Assembly (NCBI RefSeq): GCF_031143425.1
Contig: NC_090444.1
Coordinates: 1,309,641,324 to 1,309,705,323 of the forward strand
Direction: 5' to 3'
DNA length: 64,000 nt
Source of the DNA: Pleurodeles waltl
Lineage: Eukaryota; Chordata; Amphibia; Caudata; Salamandridae
The notes under the pieces are model-generated. The model was not told the origin of the DNA, ran no database searches, and saw nothing but the letters and a program-made list of their open reading frames with translations. The translations under genes were made by a program, and so were the position numbers. The first letter of the stretch is position 1. Each line of letters opens with the position of its first letter. Positions 12,465 through 24,597 of the stretch are shown here, in pieces.

Positions 12465-12513
12465 CTAGTCCTGAGGAGGCCCAGAGCCTGAAGGGGCCGA
12501 AACGCGTTGACTG
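12465..12513 (+). ncRNA. Type I hammerhead ribozyme motif (consensus core intact)
   Basis: The core CTGAGGA (12,471-12,477) is followed by a perfect five-pair stem II, GGCCC (12,478-12,482) with GGGCC (12,494-12,498), closed by an 11-base loop. GAAA (12,499-12,502) comes next. Then CGCGTT gives a two-pair stem III (A-U, C-G) with a GC loop, and U at the cleavage position 12,508. Stem I pairs AGTC (12,467-12,470) with GACT (12,509-12,512), plus a U-G wobble. All invariant positions of the hammerhead consensus are present. Short stem III, type I hammerheads are known from Penelope-like retroelements. No Penelope protein was found alongside, so the host element is inferred. Cleavage would follow position 12,508. 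Confidence 0.72.
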
Positions 12514-13559
12514 CATATTTTCAAGAGGTTGCAACCAATGTTGAATTTTGTCTTTATGAACTTTATACCACAGGCCTTTCCATTTTTCCCTTTGATAATA
12601 AGGATGTTGTAGGTATGCAACTTATTATGCAACCATCTCTTACATGTGGCTCTTCTGCATAGTTGTTAATGGACACCACATGGCTTCCTGGCTAAGGAGA
12701 AGACTGTCGGACTAACCATTGATATTCTATGTTTATTGTACAGTGTTTTATGTTTTAAGTGTTTTTTGTATGAGACACACAAACCAGATGGTTTGGAAGT
12801 GTTTACCTTTGTTGATGTATACAAGAAAGACTGCTGTAATCAGAACAGTTGTCTTAGTTGGCGGGATGCAGCAAGATGTTTTGATTAAAAAGCAATTAAA
12901 TTGCATGCTCAATGATTGATTTACTGCATCACTGATAGATATTTATGAGTGTATTTTTCCTACTATTTTACCTCTCTCTTTTTAGATATTGTTGGCCATG
13001 TCCCTCAAAGCATGGACGCAGCTAACCAAAATGCATACTGCGTTGAGAAAACTGGGTGCCAAGCTGCCCAAGAATAACATTTTCTTTCCCTGAAAGCCAC
13101 AATTCTTTTGGACTCCCCAGCATTAGGACTGGTTCATGTCTGCACTACCAGGTTTTAAAGTGTAGGATATGTAGTCAGGAAATGCATGTCACCAGGGCCA
13201 GTCATGTTGACTAGGGGGAGAGAACATGGCTTAGTCCATGTTGCCATCATGATGTCGGTATGTCATGAAATGGCAAGATCAGTTCAGATGAAGTTGGTGC
13301 TGGTTGCAGAATTTTAATAAGCAAATCTACCTTCGTTTCAACAGTAGGTATTTATAAGTTGTTGAAGTCTGAGGTGTTATGGGACTCTAGAAGAGACCAT
13401 AATCCCTTACTTGCCGCTTAATCATGGGAAAGCAATTCTGCACCTTTTAATCACGCTTTGTGGGTGCGGGTTTCAATTGAAGATTAGAGCCAAAAAATTA
13501 GCTGGAGCAAGGTTATTCCTAGCCAATTTTACATCAAGTTGTTTGGGGAGTGCTCCAAG
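12514..13559. other. AT-rich sequence between hammerhead motif and LINE X1
   Basis: The first few hundred bases may belong to the element that carried the hammerhead motif, and the last part may be the decayed endonuclease region of LINE X1. Neither could be supported by a recognisable translation. Confidence 0.35.
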
Positions 13560-15490
13560 GAGTTTTTAACTTGCCTGAATGAAGGTGTCTTGGGTGAGGA
13601 TATTTTAACTTCCTTCTCCTTCTGCGCCACGGTGAGGTCAGTTCTATTGTTTAGTTGATCTAATTACCCTCCTACGAGATGGTTTGATCATACCTTCTTT
13701 ATAACCCGTAATAAGCTTTTGGAGGCTCTGAAGGAGAAGCCCGGAGACAGATATAGAACTAAGTTGTGTCAACTAGATTACGATGTAGCTATTAAGAGGC
13801 AGAAACTCAAATTAAGGCAGGAAGCTTGGAGGGATCTGATGGACGCTTGAAACTCTAAAGACTGCTCTAAGTTTGGGTACTAACCAATGCACCATTCTTG
13901 GTACCGTCCTTAAAGAGCACTATTTCGCAGTTTGTTACCACAGATTCCTGGCTCAAGCACTAGGCAGCATACATGATGCTCCTGGATAAGTCTGCATCTC
14001 CTAACACAGCATTGTTGTTAACATTTAGCTAGGAGGCGATCAGGGATGCCATTATTGATCTTTCAAAGAAAAAAGCCCCTGGCCCTGATGCAGTACCGCT
14101 TGATGTTTTTAAATCCAACACTGATCTAGGGACACCCCTTTTAATCCATTATATCAATACAGCAAACCGGCGAGAACTTCCACCCTCATGGACAAATTCT
14201 GTTAGTGTTCCAATCTTTAAAAAGAGTAAGAATGACCGCTGCTGTTACTAGTGCATCTCTCCAATGGATTCTACTGCCAAAGTAAAAGGTAGAGTCCTGC
14301 TGCACAGGTTAATTGTGTGGGCTTGGGATCACAAGCTCCTGCCCAATGCAAAATGCGGTTTACAGCTAAGGAAGGGAATGGTAGACCAAGGTCTGAACCT
14401 TTATAATAAACTCATAACTAAGCACACCAGGGCAGAGGCGGGCTCTCCACTTTGGATTCAAGGATTTAAGCTCAGCCTTTGACAGGGTGAATAGGACCAA
14501 GCTCTGGAACATAATGCTAGGCATGAGTTTTGACAAAACCATATGGACTGCTTCTCCTAATGAGCTGCACTCTGACCTTACAGATACTGTCTATTATGGG
14601 TCTTTAGGGGAGAGTACAACTAAATGACTTAAACAGAGGTGTCAGACAAGGTTGCATATAGTTGCCTTTTTTATTTATCATATACATAAATAATCTGGAG
14701 AAGGTTCTTTGTGCGGAGGAGCATGATCTACCTAGGGTGAACGGACAGCCTATACCCGTCTTACTACATTGTTCTGATTTCTAGAACTGCTCTTGGTCTA
14801 CAGTGACTGTCAGTTTTGTTGATTTCATGGACAGCCTCATTCTTACCACAAGTTATACCAAGTTAAAAATCATGGTATTTGGTCCTAAAAACACCTAAAT
14901 CAGAGCCCATGACATTAAAGATAAAATGCTCAGCAAGGTTAAGACATTCCATTACCTCGGGATTCTCTTTGACTCCTCCCTTTGTTGCTCCCCTCTGGCT
15001 GGTGCTACAAGACACGCTTTCACAAGAAGTCTCTTTCTTTGGTTTTTGATTTTGCTTCCACAATTGGGCAAAAGTGTGCGTCTGCAATGCTAAAGATCTA
15101 CCAAGCTAAACGTCTTACTACTGCAACTTATGGTGCTGAGGTGTGGGGGTACTCAAATTTACCACTCCTACAAACTACGGAGAATAGGTTTCTTAAGCAT
15201 CTGCTCTCATTGCCTTGCAGTATTCCCTCCTTTGATGTCCACAAAGAGTTAGCCATTGGCTATATTTTTGACTTAGATGAATTTGGTCCCTGTGGTTAGC
15301 TGCTTGGCACAAGAAGGATCGTGAGCTCAACAGAGTCCCTATTAAAGACTGTCTAAACCTTGACTAAGCTAACAGTATCTCAGGGCTCAAATATGTCAAG
15401 GAGTGGCTTCCCAAACTAGGACGCCTCTATTTGTTCACCTTCCCAGAAACTATAACCAAAGCGGACATCATTTGGGTTAGGAATGCATTT
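13560..15490 (+). pseudogene. LINE X1: reverse transcriptase ORF remnant, non-LTR retrotransposon
   Basis: Translation in shifting frames gives the linker after the endonuclease (WFDHTFFITRNKLLEAL, KLRQEAWRDLMDA). The RT fingers and palm follow: KKAPGPDAVPLDVFK near 14,070, VPIFKKSK, then LLHRLIVWAWDHKLLPNAKCG, and a damaged motif A near 14,465-14,500. The C-terminal segment ATYGAEVWGYSNLPLLQ is near 15,120-15,170, followed by TENRFLKHLLSLPC. Several stops and frame changes are present. LINE X2 at 46.4-48.4 kb shares the order and wording of these motifs. The clade is a non-L1, endonuclease-type LINE (Jockey, RTE-X or CR1 group); I cannot name it more closely. Confidence 0.82.
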
Positions 15491-17435
15491 ATGTAATTAA
15501 AACCTGAAACTAGAGAATCTAGAGCATTGATTAGGTCTTCTGTGCCATCTTATATTCTGGTCCAATCTTTTCTTTCATTGGAACCTTATCTAACCAGTGA
15601 GCTGTCAAGTAACCAGTGCTTTTAGTTAACTTGCTTCAGGTTTAACCTAATACATCACCTGTTAAGGGATCCAAAGGGTTGGGCGAATGCTGAATTAGCT
15701 ATTCCCTGCCAATAAAAGGGTTGTTCAGCTTAAGATAAAATACACTTTGTCCTTGTATGTCCTTTTTATCTGTTGATACGTTTACGTTTTTTAAAACCTA
15801 TGTTTGTGAAGCGTAATTTCAGATGAGCCATGTCCACCCTGTTGCATCAGTAGATGCTGACTGACATCAGAAAATGTTACCATGTTGCTTGGTTTTCAAA
15901 CTATGCAGTTAAAGTGAGGAATATTATGATTTTAGTCTGATGTATTGGTCCCAATGTTTGTTCATGCTTTCTCATTTTTAGCTGTAACTTGGAATGGTCT
16001 CATCTTGCTTTGACGATCAAAAAATATAATTTTAACTCTTGTGATTTTATTGATATTAAGCAGTAACATACCCAATAGTGAACGTCCGAATCAGTCCAGT
16101 AAGGGGTCCCAATGGGTCAGTTAGTTTCGGGGACAGGCCAGGCTGTGGAAGTCCAACTGGGGGAATCTGGGGGCATGAAGGCACGTTAAAGGGAGCCAGA
16201 CGTGCTTGCAAAAAATTGGAGCATGAACACCCTAAAAGTCTTTATTTGTTGAGGAGTCTATGATGGCCTGGACCAACTGAGGGACTGGGTCTGTTACAGA
16301 TGACAGCAGAGCAGTGCAAATTTTAGCTTGGTGCTCTTGTGCCTTCTAGATCAAGAACAGATACAAGTTTTGCGTGTTTTCTTGCAAGTACTAGAAAACT
16401 TTAGCCAGGAACTGGACCTTTGGCAAGAGTGGTCTCACGACCAGCACGAAGAACAGCCCCACTTCTTGGAGCAGGAATTGTGTTTTGACTACAACATCTT
16501 CCTATGAAGGGCGATGTAGAGCATTATCTCTTTTTCCAAGAACACTTTTGGGCAAATAAGGGCACACCTACTGTACAACCTAAAGTCATAACTGAAACCC
16601 TATCACCAGACCGGGCTCGAAAAATCTACTCGCCCACTCGCTATGGGGAGTTATATTTCATCAGGCCGAGCTATTTTTAGGACCTACTCTCCCCTCCTGG
16701 CGAGTTGACAAAGAACAGGTGCTTGGTTCAGTCAGAAAGAGGAGGAGCAATAAAGATGTCTTTAAATCTTGTTTTTGTCATATTTACTCTGTGTTCAGAG
16801 ACAGAAGTCAAATCAGTTTGCCTTAAAATTAGTTTTTATCCTCACCGCAGAGTTCTAGGATTTTGACACAACATTTAAATAGCTAAGTCAACTGTACAAA
16901 AATTTCCAAAATATATTTCAGCAGTTGTGAAAGCCCATTGTTTGCACTTCTGCATGATGAAAACAATATTTTAATAGGATGAAAACAAACCAGAACACTT
17001 TACTTGGTTATGTACAGAGAATAAATATGTTTTCTGAAACCTGATTGTCACAGATCGTAATAGAGTGGAAGGATATCCGTCACATTTATGACGGAGAAAT
17101 ACCATCTGCCAAACTCTAAGTCAGGCCCCAAGACTCCCATGTCTGGTACAACCAAAACCTAAATGAAGAAAGGCAACAACCAAGACTAGCAGAGAGAAGG
17201 TGGAGAAAAACATCTTCTCCACATTTAATCCATCTCCTGGAGCTGAAAAACACTTACTTAAAAGGAACTTGGAATGTGAAAGCCTCAACTTAATAATGCC
17301 AATAAAACATTCAGGCAGACTCAAATAGTCAAGCACAGAACATGCCCTAAAACTACCACGTCAGTGATATTTCCTCCAAAACATTTGAGAAGTTTTATTT
17401 TTATTTTTACAAGATAAAAAAATCTAATGCTATCA
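15491..17435. other. Unclassified sequence, probably old repeats
   Basis: A frame without a start codon is open at 16,300-16,507 on the plus strand and reads protein-like sequence rich in Gln and Glu (DQEQIQVLRVFLQ, then FLEQELCFDYN), ending TGA. A second frame near 16,600 reads IYSPTRYGELYFIRPSYF. Neither matches a family I know. GGATATCCGTCACATTTATGACGGAG near 17,070 contains the inverted pair CCGTCA/TGACGG and may be a small DNA-transposon remnant. Confidence 0.35.
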
Positions 17436-18560
17436 GCAGTGAATGTGATGCAAACATGACTCAGCTGAACTACCACCAGGCCCCCCCCCCCCAAGAACAA
17501 CACAAGTTCAAGGAGATGGCTTGTGGCCTGCAATCACCCCTACAAAGCCTAAAAACAACGACAGAGAGCAAAATCCTAACCCTCAGTGAAGGAGGCATTC
17601 AGAAGCCACCTCACACTTCACTGACCACGTTTCTTCATCACTCTCAGACTATTTTCCAACTTTTTTCCCCTCTATGGACCAAGATTGTAAATGCATAGTT
17701 CACCTAAGGCACAACCCCAGCCAACCTACAAATTGGGCAAGTAACACCACTTCTGAAAAGGACCTGAGCTGACTAAGGATAGTTCAGTCTAGCAACCAAC
17801 TTTCCTTTTCTGTTGAAAGTACTAGTAAAATGTGCCCTCACCCAACTGTCAAAACACTGAACAATTTGACCTGCTTGAGGTCACCCAATACAGTTTCAGA
17901 CCAGGCCACCGCACAGAAGATGCTATCCTAAAAATCATGAATGATGGTCGCCCAATTCTGGACCAAAAGAACTTATGTCTGCTCATCCTTTGTGAGATTG
18001 TCAGCCTTCGACACTGTCACCCTTATGCACTCGAGCACATAATGGGATTCAGGGGGAACGTGCTCAAATGGTTCGCTTCTCCCATTTCATTGTGCACAAC
18101 AAATCAAACTTGAGGCGTCTTATTCAAACCAATCCCAAACGAGGAGTCCCCCAAGGCTACTCTCTCTCTCACACACTCAAACATTTACATGGCACCTTAG
18201 ACGTAGAATCTCCATGACTGCAATCTTTCATACCATACGTACACTGATGACACTCAACTGTAGTCGAACAATATCTTCCATGGAGGACATAGTTTGTGTC
18301 AAAAATACTTTGGCAAAGGTCCAACCTGGCTTGCCCAGAACAACCTTAAACCAAACTCCCCGAAGACAGAATTCCTTCTCATCCCACCCACAGTCCCCCT
18401 TGCTGCTGCCTCTCCACCACTGATCACCCAAACTGCCACCCCTTCTCCCCTTCAGCAGTCACACCACTGGAGACCCAACCTTTTGATATTGCTATATACT
18501 TTGGTAGAATAAAAGTGCCTCTACCTTTCCCTACACCAGAACAGTGGGCCAAGAAAGTCC
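17436..18560 (+). pseudogene. L2-type LINE: reverse transcriptase ORF fragment (decayed)
   Basis: The plus strand reads QYSFRPGHRTEDAILKIMND at about 17,890-17,950, the L2/CR1 RT motif around palm segment 2a. A degraded palm A and HIMGFRGNVLKWFAS follow. Then GVPQGYSLS-like and YTDDTQL at about 18,240 give the catalytic motif C, with T for A in YADD. The L2 hallmark PKTEFLLIP is near 18,360. Stops and a frame change near 18,110-18,290 make it inactive. It lies just 5' of the L1-A insertion. Confidence 0.87.
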
Positions 18561-19096
18561 ATTATAAGTCCAGCTCCCACTTCCAGGATTGTGTGCACCC
18601 GGGGGATCTCGATAAATTAAAAATAACAAATTGTCAGTGACCACCATCTTCATGCAAGCCATGACTGCCCAGGTGGTACTCTACTTCTGTCTCTCTTGTC
18701 CCACCAGATCCTTCTGAAACCAGACAACCAGGCTCAATTAAAAGCACAGCCTCACTCCATGGCCTGGAAAACAGCAAAAGATAATGAGAAAAATTGAATG
18801 ACCCCTGTCATGTTACGCCAAAGATAAAAAAAAAAACGCCATAAGAAGGCAACAACAAAGTATCTCAACCATTGCCATTAGAGCAGCTGTACATCATCAA
18901 GGCTTGACACCACATCAAGGAGCTGCTAGATGAAGCAGCCTCATATCCCGCTTGCAACACTCCAGCAGGAGCAACAGAATGCTACAATTGAGAGCAGGGC
19001 TCCAACACCAGGCATGCTGGTCTCATATGTCAGATTTCATTATGTTAAATACAGCATGGTTAAAGAAGAGTACTAAATGCCTTGACATTTACATAT
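18561..19096. other. Intronic or LINE 3' sequence, nothing recognised
   Basis: Probably the rest of the L2-type copy and intron. No further motif could be read. The target site of L1-A lies at its right edge. Confidence 0.4.
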
Positions 19097-19109
19097 TGAG
19101 TATTTTTTT
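19097..19109. repeat. Target-site duplication, 3' side of L1-A
   Basis: TGAGTATTTTTTT here matches TGAATATTTTTTT at 26,304-26,316 at 12 of 13 bases. The T run merges with the element's poly(A) tail, so the exact boundary is ambiguous. The A-rich target fits the preference of L1 endonuclease. Confidence 0.7.
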
Positions 19110-19326
19110 TTTTTGATAAACACATTTTTATTGTTTTTCAGACATATACAGAAAAGGAAGGAAAAAACAGGTTCAAGTACAAGGCAAGGACGCATGAAAT
19201 TTGTACATCTTATCATTGCTTTAGTATCGTTGTTAGCCATCAACAATAATGGGTTGTGGTGCTATCAGCAGATCTAGCCACTGTAGTGTCCCCGTGTAAC
19301 ATTAAGTATCTTATTACTTATCTGGT

Positions 19327-22300
19327 TTATGTAATCAATTCTAGCCATCGTCTCCATATCTTTTCGAATTTGTGTGGGCACCCTCTAGACTCAAATACCA
19401 GTTTCTCCTGATTTGCACACCAATCCACCCCCTTTCTCCATTTCTGGATCAACGGGCCTTCTGGGGACGTCCACGCTGCAGCAATATCTCTCTTAGTGAC
19501 TAATAATGCCGTATCTGTCAGTGCTCGTTTAGCACGTGTTCCTCCCATTTCTTCCATTACCCCAATAGGATTAGCTTAGCTGATTTTTGTATTTCTTGAC
19601 CCAGTGCCCTTCCTAGGTCTCAGATCACCCCTTCCCAGTACTTTTGTATTTTTTGACAGGTCCATACCATATGAAATAAGTCTGCTGGTTCATTCGGGCA
19701 TCTTGGGCATTTGGCAGAAGGGTGGGCTCCCATTTTGTGTAGTTTGGATGGTGTCAGATAGGCCCCATATAAATAATAGAATTGTATCATGCGGAACCTT
19801 GCCGATATTGCCAATACCGTGGGTGCCATAAAGACTCCCCTCCATTCCGTTTCTTCTAGGGGTCCGACCCATGATTCCCACTTAGTCCTAAAAATGGCTA
19901 AGTTATCAGGAGTGTTGTTGATTAGGGTTTTGTAAAGTTGAGAAATGGCTTTCCCCTCCATATTTCCCATGAGTATTTTGGCTTCCAGTGTGTTAAAGTC
20001 TGGTATAGGGCTTGTGGTGGGCAGGTGGGTTCGCAGTGCGTGTCTTAGTTGAAGTTATCTAAAGAACTGTGTCTGGTTTAATTGAAATTCTGCTTGTAGG
20101 TCTTGGAACGATTTCATGGCCCTCCCTTTCCATATGTCCCCAACAAGAGAAATGCCTATTAGGTCCCATGTTGCAAATCCCTCCAGCGTGGCTGAGGCAT
20201 ACATCCATTTCCCACTCCATAGCGGAGTCTGGAGGGTAATAACGGTATTCCAGTGAGTGTGGCTTAGCACGGCTCACCATGCCAGGAAGACCAGTTTGGT
20301 TGTTTCCTCCATGTCACGAGGAAGCGATGCTCCGTACAGCATGTCAAGAACCTGTGGAAACCCCAGGAGTGTCAATTCTGTCTTATACCCGGGTCTCCCC
20401 AGCCCCCATTAAACCAGTCATGAACCACTATCAATTGGGTAGCCAGGTAATATAGATAGGGGTCTGACGCACCCAAACCTCCGTCATACATTCCTCTCCG
20501 GCAATGTTGTATCGCTACTCGATGTCTATTACCTCTCCATAGAAATCTTCCTGTGATGCTTTCAAGATTTTTTAACCAGGAGTAGGGGGTGAGGATGGGA
20601 ACATTTTGGAATATGTATAGGAGTCTTGGCAAGATCATCATTTTGTATAGGGCCACCCCCCCCATCACATTCAAGGGGAGAGTTTGCTATCTCTGCATGT
20701 CCGTTTTGATTCTTGTTAGCAGAGGAGAGAGATTTTTGGCCCATGTTAATTCAGGCAGAAGGGTTACCCAGATCCCCAGGTATTTAAAACTTAATTTGCG
20801 TATGGGTATGGTATTTTGCCAATCGAAGCAATCACGTGTGTTTGCTAGCGGGATCAGGATTGATTTGGTGGAGTTCATCCTGAGACCTGAGATTAGTTCG
20901 TATTTCCTTAGAAGGCAAAGGCTCCTTGGACCAGTTATACTGGGTTCCTCCATATATAGCAGAACATCATCTGCGTGCAGAGCTATCCTGTCTTCATGAG
21001 ATAGACCCCATTTCCATCCCCTGTATACCGAGTCCGCTCTGATCATCTGGGCTAGAGGCTCAATGGCCAGGGTAAACAAAAGAGGGAACAGGGGACATCC
21101 CTATCGAGTACCTCTGCGGATGTCGAACCTGTGGGATATGGTCGAATTAGCTTGTACACAGGCCATAGGGTTAGTGTATAATTTTTAATTAGGTGGCAAA
21201 ATTGTTTTCCTATGCCTGCCCGTCGGAGCACCAGTAGAAGGAATCCCCAGTCAACTCAATCAAAAGCCTTTTCAAAATCTATGAGCAAGAAGGCCAGGCT
21301 TCAGGGCAACCGGCGTCTCTCCGCCAAGGCTACATATAGCCAGCGGATACAGTGTCGTGTACTGCGGGTTGCCATAAACCCACATTGGTCAGGATGGATT
21401 AGCTGCGGCAGGACCCTTTTGATGCGAGTGACAAGGATAGAGGCGAAAATTTTAATTTCTGTGTTAATCAAGGATATTGGTCTGTAATCCGCGCAGTGAG
21501 GCGAGGGGGGCTGGGTTTTGGGGAGCACCACGATCATGGCTGTATCTAGTTAAGGAGGAAAGGATCCACCTTTTTCTATTTCTGCAAAGGCGTCTCTAAA
21601 CGTCTTATAATATTCCGGGGGGAACCCATCGGGACCAGGCGCCTTGCCAACGTTTAATGCCGAGGTCGCCGTCCCAATTTCGTCCTCTCTAATGGGTTCC
21701 TCTAAAAGCTGTGATTCTACCATAGGTAACTGTGGGAGGGGGATCTCGTCAAGTAGTTGACGTGTTTGATGTAAATCTATTTGTGTAGATGCTTGGTACA
21801 GTGTATGATAATAGTTGGCAAAAGCATTCGCAATTTCGGTATGACCCGTAACCAGGGCCCCATCCCCGTCATAAATTTCAGGGACGATCTTGGAGGCCTG
21901 ATCGCAGGAGATCAACCAATACAGCATCTTCCCTGTCTTGTCCCCCCCAGCCATATATCCTTCCAGTGCTGGCCTTCCATAAATGTTTTGCGGCTTCCAT
22001 GGATTGACCCCGTATCTCCTCTCGGATTAGGAGGAGTTGTTGCGTCAGTTTCTCGCTTGGGTTTATTACGTTGTCTCTTTTGAGGTTTATTGCTCAGCGC
22101 TCTAGCTGTGTGATATGTAGCGTTTTGGCACGTTCCTGATTACGTATCAGATTAGTAGCCATACCTCGTAATACCGCCTTCCCTGCCACCCATTGAGTGC
22201 CCTTCGAGGTTACCGAGCCTTCGTTTAGGTGGAAGTATTCTGGTTTGGGCCTGACGTAATTGTTCCTTAAAGTGATCATCTTGGAGATACCATGCGTTTA

Positions 22301-23026
22301 GCCGCCACATGGGGCGACGCCGGGGGCGGGCCGGGCCTAGTATGAGCCGGAGAGGGGCATGGTCAGAGATTCCTCGGCTAGAATCTCGATGTGTGAGAGG
22401 GTTGTACTATCTGTGCTCGGAAGAAGCATCAGATCTATTCTGGATTGGGAGCCATGGGCTGCTGAGGTGTGGGTGAATTGTCTCTGCCTCGGATGCCAAA
22501 TCTGCCAGGCGTCACATAGTCCTGTGGCAGATAACCACCCCTTAATTTCGGTTGCCAGTGTACGTCTATATGTGGTGAGTGGGCCGTCTACATCTAAGGT
22601 CGGGTCCAGGGTTGCGTTGAAGTCGCCGCCTAGTATAGTGTGCCCAGGAGGTAGGTCAGAGAGAAGTTTTGTGAGTGCCTGGAGGGTTGAGCTGACCAGG
22701 GAGGGAGGGGCATAGATACTTATTATATTAAATGTGATCCCTTCTATCTTACCGGTAATGGCTACAAACCGCCCCTGTTGGTCTCTCCGTATTTGGATGT
22801 GTGTCATAGGGAAGGTACGATGCAATAATATAGCTACTCCTCGTGATCCACGTGTGTATCCCGCATGGTACACTGTATCAAAACCCCCACGAGTCAGGAA
22901 TGGGCATTTATCCCCCAAAAGGTGAGTTTCCTGCAACATGAGTATTTCTTGTTGGTATCTATGTATGAAGGTGGATACTGCAGTACGTTTAATTTTGTGT
23001 AGGAGCCTGTTGATGTTCCATTACAT
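19327..23026 (-). pseudogene. L1-A ORF2: endonuclease-reverse transcriptase, broken
   Basis: ORF2p nicks target DNA and primes reverse transcription on it. The likely start ATG is at 23,026-23,024 but is followed directly by TAA; the next codons read WNINRLLHKIK, typical of the endonuclease N-terminus. Endonuclease motifs follow: QETHL (near 22,930), GGDFNATLDP and SRIDLMLLP. The RT carries KAPGPDGFPPEYYK, DYRPISLIN, motif A IDFEKAFD (near 21,280), GTR-stop-GCPL (near 21,090), motif C HADDVLLY (20,977 downward; YADD in most relatives) and FKYLGIWV. A zinc knuckle CX2CX8HX4C lies at 19,709-19,656. Two stops fit C-to-T change: FD-stop-VDW and GTR-stop-GCPL. A frame change occurs between the endonuclease and the RT, among others. 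Length, about 1,230 codons, is normal for the family. Confidence 0.93.
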
Positions 23027-23514
23027 AATTGTACTTGATTCATGGGGGGGGTGACTGTAGGTGGAATTTTACAGTTGTTGAGCCAACCTTTAGCTACTAG
23101 TTTGTGCGACTCTGAGGGACTTATCTTTAGATTTTCCTGCTGCAGATCCTCAGACTCTATTATATCTGTCGAGTCATTAAGCATCCTGCCCTGTGCCTCA
23201 ATTAAAAAAAATATATATTAACCTTGCCTTCGCATACAAATTCTAACATTGGCCTTTAGAACGAGGCCGGAACCCACTTGCCCCCCCAACTCCCTCCCTA
23301 CCCCATACTTCCCCCCAGAAGCATCTGTCGCCCAGATACATAACCCCTCACTTCTAAAACTGGTGAGGTGGCTTTCGAGTGGTAAGGCTGTGGTATTGGT
23401 GGCGGTGGACCCCTCCCTAGTATCGGATCATGCATAAATGTATAATACTCAATGTGTGATCAAGTTAGGCATAACGACCACCTATGCAGTCACAGGATTG
23501 GACTACGGGACAAG

Positions 23515-24597
23515 TCAGAGTCCTCTTGTGTCTTTAGCTGGACCTTGGTTGTATCCTGTGGTTTCAGGCTTGTCAGGGTGGCACTGGTGTTCTTTCGATT
23601 GTGGGTGTCTGGGTTCTGACTGATGAGCCCCGGGAGGGGAGTCCGAGCTGGATCTAGGTCTTCCTCTTCGTTTCCGAGAGCGTGTGCACTGACTGCGCAT
23701 CGGTTGCTGCCCCCTTGGGTGAGCTGGCGTTGTCTTAAGCGGTGGCCGTGAATCTGTTCTGTGCATATCTAGTGGGGTTTCTTCCGTTAGCCAGGTCCAT
23801 GCCGCGTTTGACTGATCAAAGAAGCAGGTTTTGTTATTATAGATCACCCGGAGTCTGGCTGGAAACAGGAGACGATACTGGATGTCCATTGATCTAAACT
23901 TTTGTTTCACTTCCATGAACGAGCGGCGTTGTTGCTGTACCTCTAATGTGTAATCCGGAAAAAGGAGTACTTTTGTTCCACTGCAGAGGTCTCCCCTGGA
24001 GCGAGCCTCCCGCAGGACCAGGTCTCGGTCTTTGAAGCTGAAGAGGTGGATTATTACTGGCCTGGGTGGGGAGCCGGGCGCAGGCCTTGCGTGCAGCGAC
24101 CTATGGGCTCGTTCGATTGTGAACCATGGCATGAGGTGGTCCGCCTGCAACCAGGACCGGAACCAGTCCTCTAGGAACGTATCCAACGATGATTCTGCAG
24201 TGGCCTCGGGAAGACCCACTAGGCGAAGATTGTTACGTCGAGATCTGTTTTCGGCGTCTTCGGTGCATTTGGTTAGCACTGAGATTTGGTTTTTTAGAGT
24301 TATTTCATCTTCTGCCATGGAGATTCTGGACTCTGCCTCTGTGATTCGGGATACTGCATTGCAGAGATCTTGCCGGATCAGGGCGACATCCACTCCGACC
24401 TCCCCTATTTTTGATTCGACTGCTGTCTGGGAGGCCTGAATCGCCTGAAGAATCGCCGCCAGGTCGCTGGACAATGGCTGAGGGTTATTACCACCATTTG
24501 TGGTTGGGTCTTCTGACCGTGGGCCCACTGTACCTGGGGTGAATTGGTCCATACAAGTTTGTGCCGTTGTTTGTTTGATCGCTTTGTCTTTGCCCAT
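23515..24597 (-). CDS. L1-A ORF1: RNA-binding nucleocapsid-like protein, intact
   Basis: The 360-residue frame is open. I chose the Met of MGKDKAIKQT at 24,597 over an upstream Met 16 codons earlier, because MGK-type starts followed by basic residues are usual in this family. Residues about 45-117 form a heptad-rich coiled coil (trimerisation in relatives). Residues 118-130 (RSRRNNLRLVGLPE) open the RRM domain; IERAHRS and PRPVIIHLFSFKDRD lead into the C-terminal domain, with LLFPDYTLEVQ and LLFPARLRV at about 211-250. The tail has a basic stretch RSRKRRGRPR at 307-316. ORF1p coats the L1 RNA and acts as a nucleic-acid chaperone. ORF2 begins about 490 bases downstream. Confidence 0.93.
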   Translation of the reverse strand: MGKDKAIKQTTAQTCMDQFTPGTVGPRSEDPTTNGGNNPQPLSSDLAAILQAIQASQTAVESKIGEVGVDVALIRQDLCNAVSRITEAESRISMAEDEITLKNQISVLTKCTEDAENRSRRNNLRLVGLPEATAESSLDTFLEDWFRSWLQADHLMPWFTIERAHRSLHARPAPGSPPRPVIIHLFSFKDRDLVLREARSRGDLCSGTKVLLFPDYTLEVQQQRRSFMEVKQKFRSMDIQYRLLFPARLRVIYNNKTCFFDQSNAAWTWLTEETPLDMHRTDSRPPLKTTPAHPRGQQPMRSQCTRSRKRRGRPRSSSDSPPGAHQSEPRHPQSKEHQCHPDKPETTGYNQGPAKDTRGL

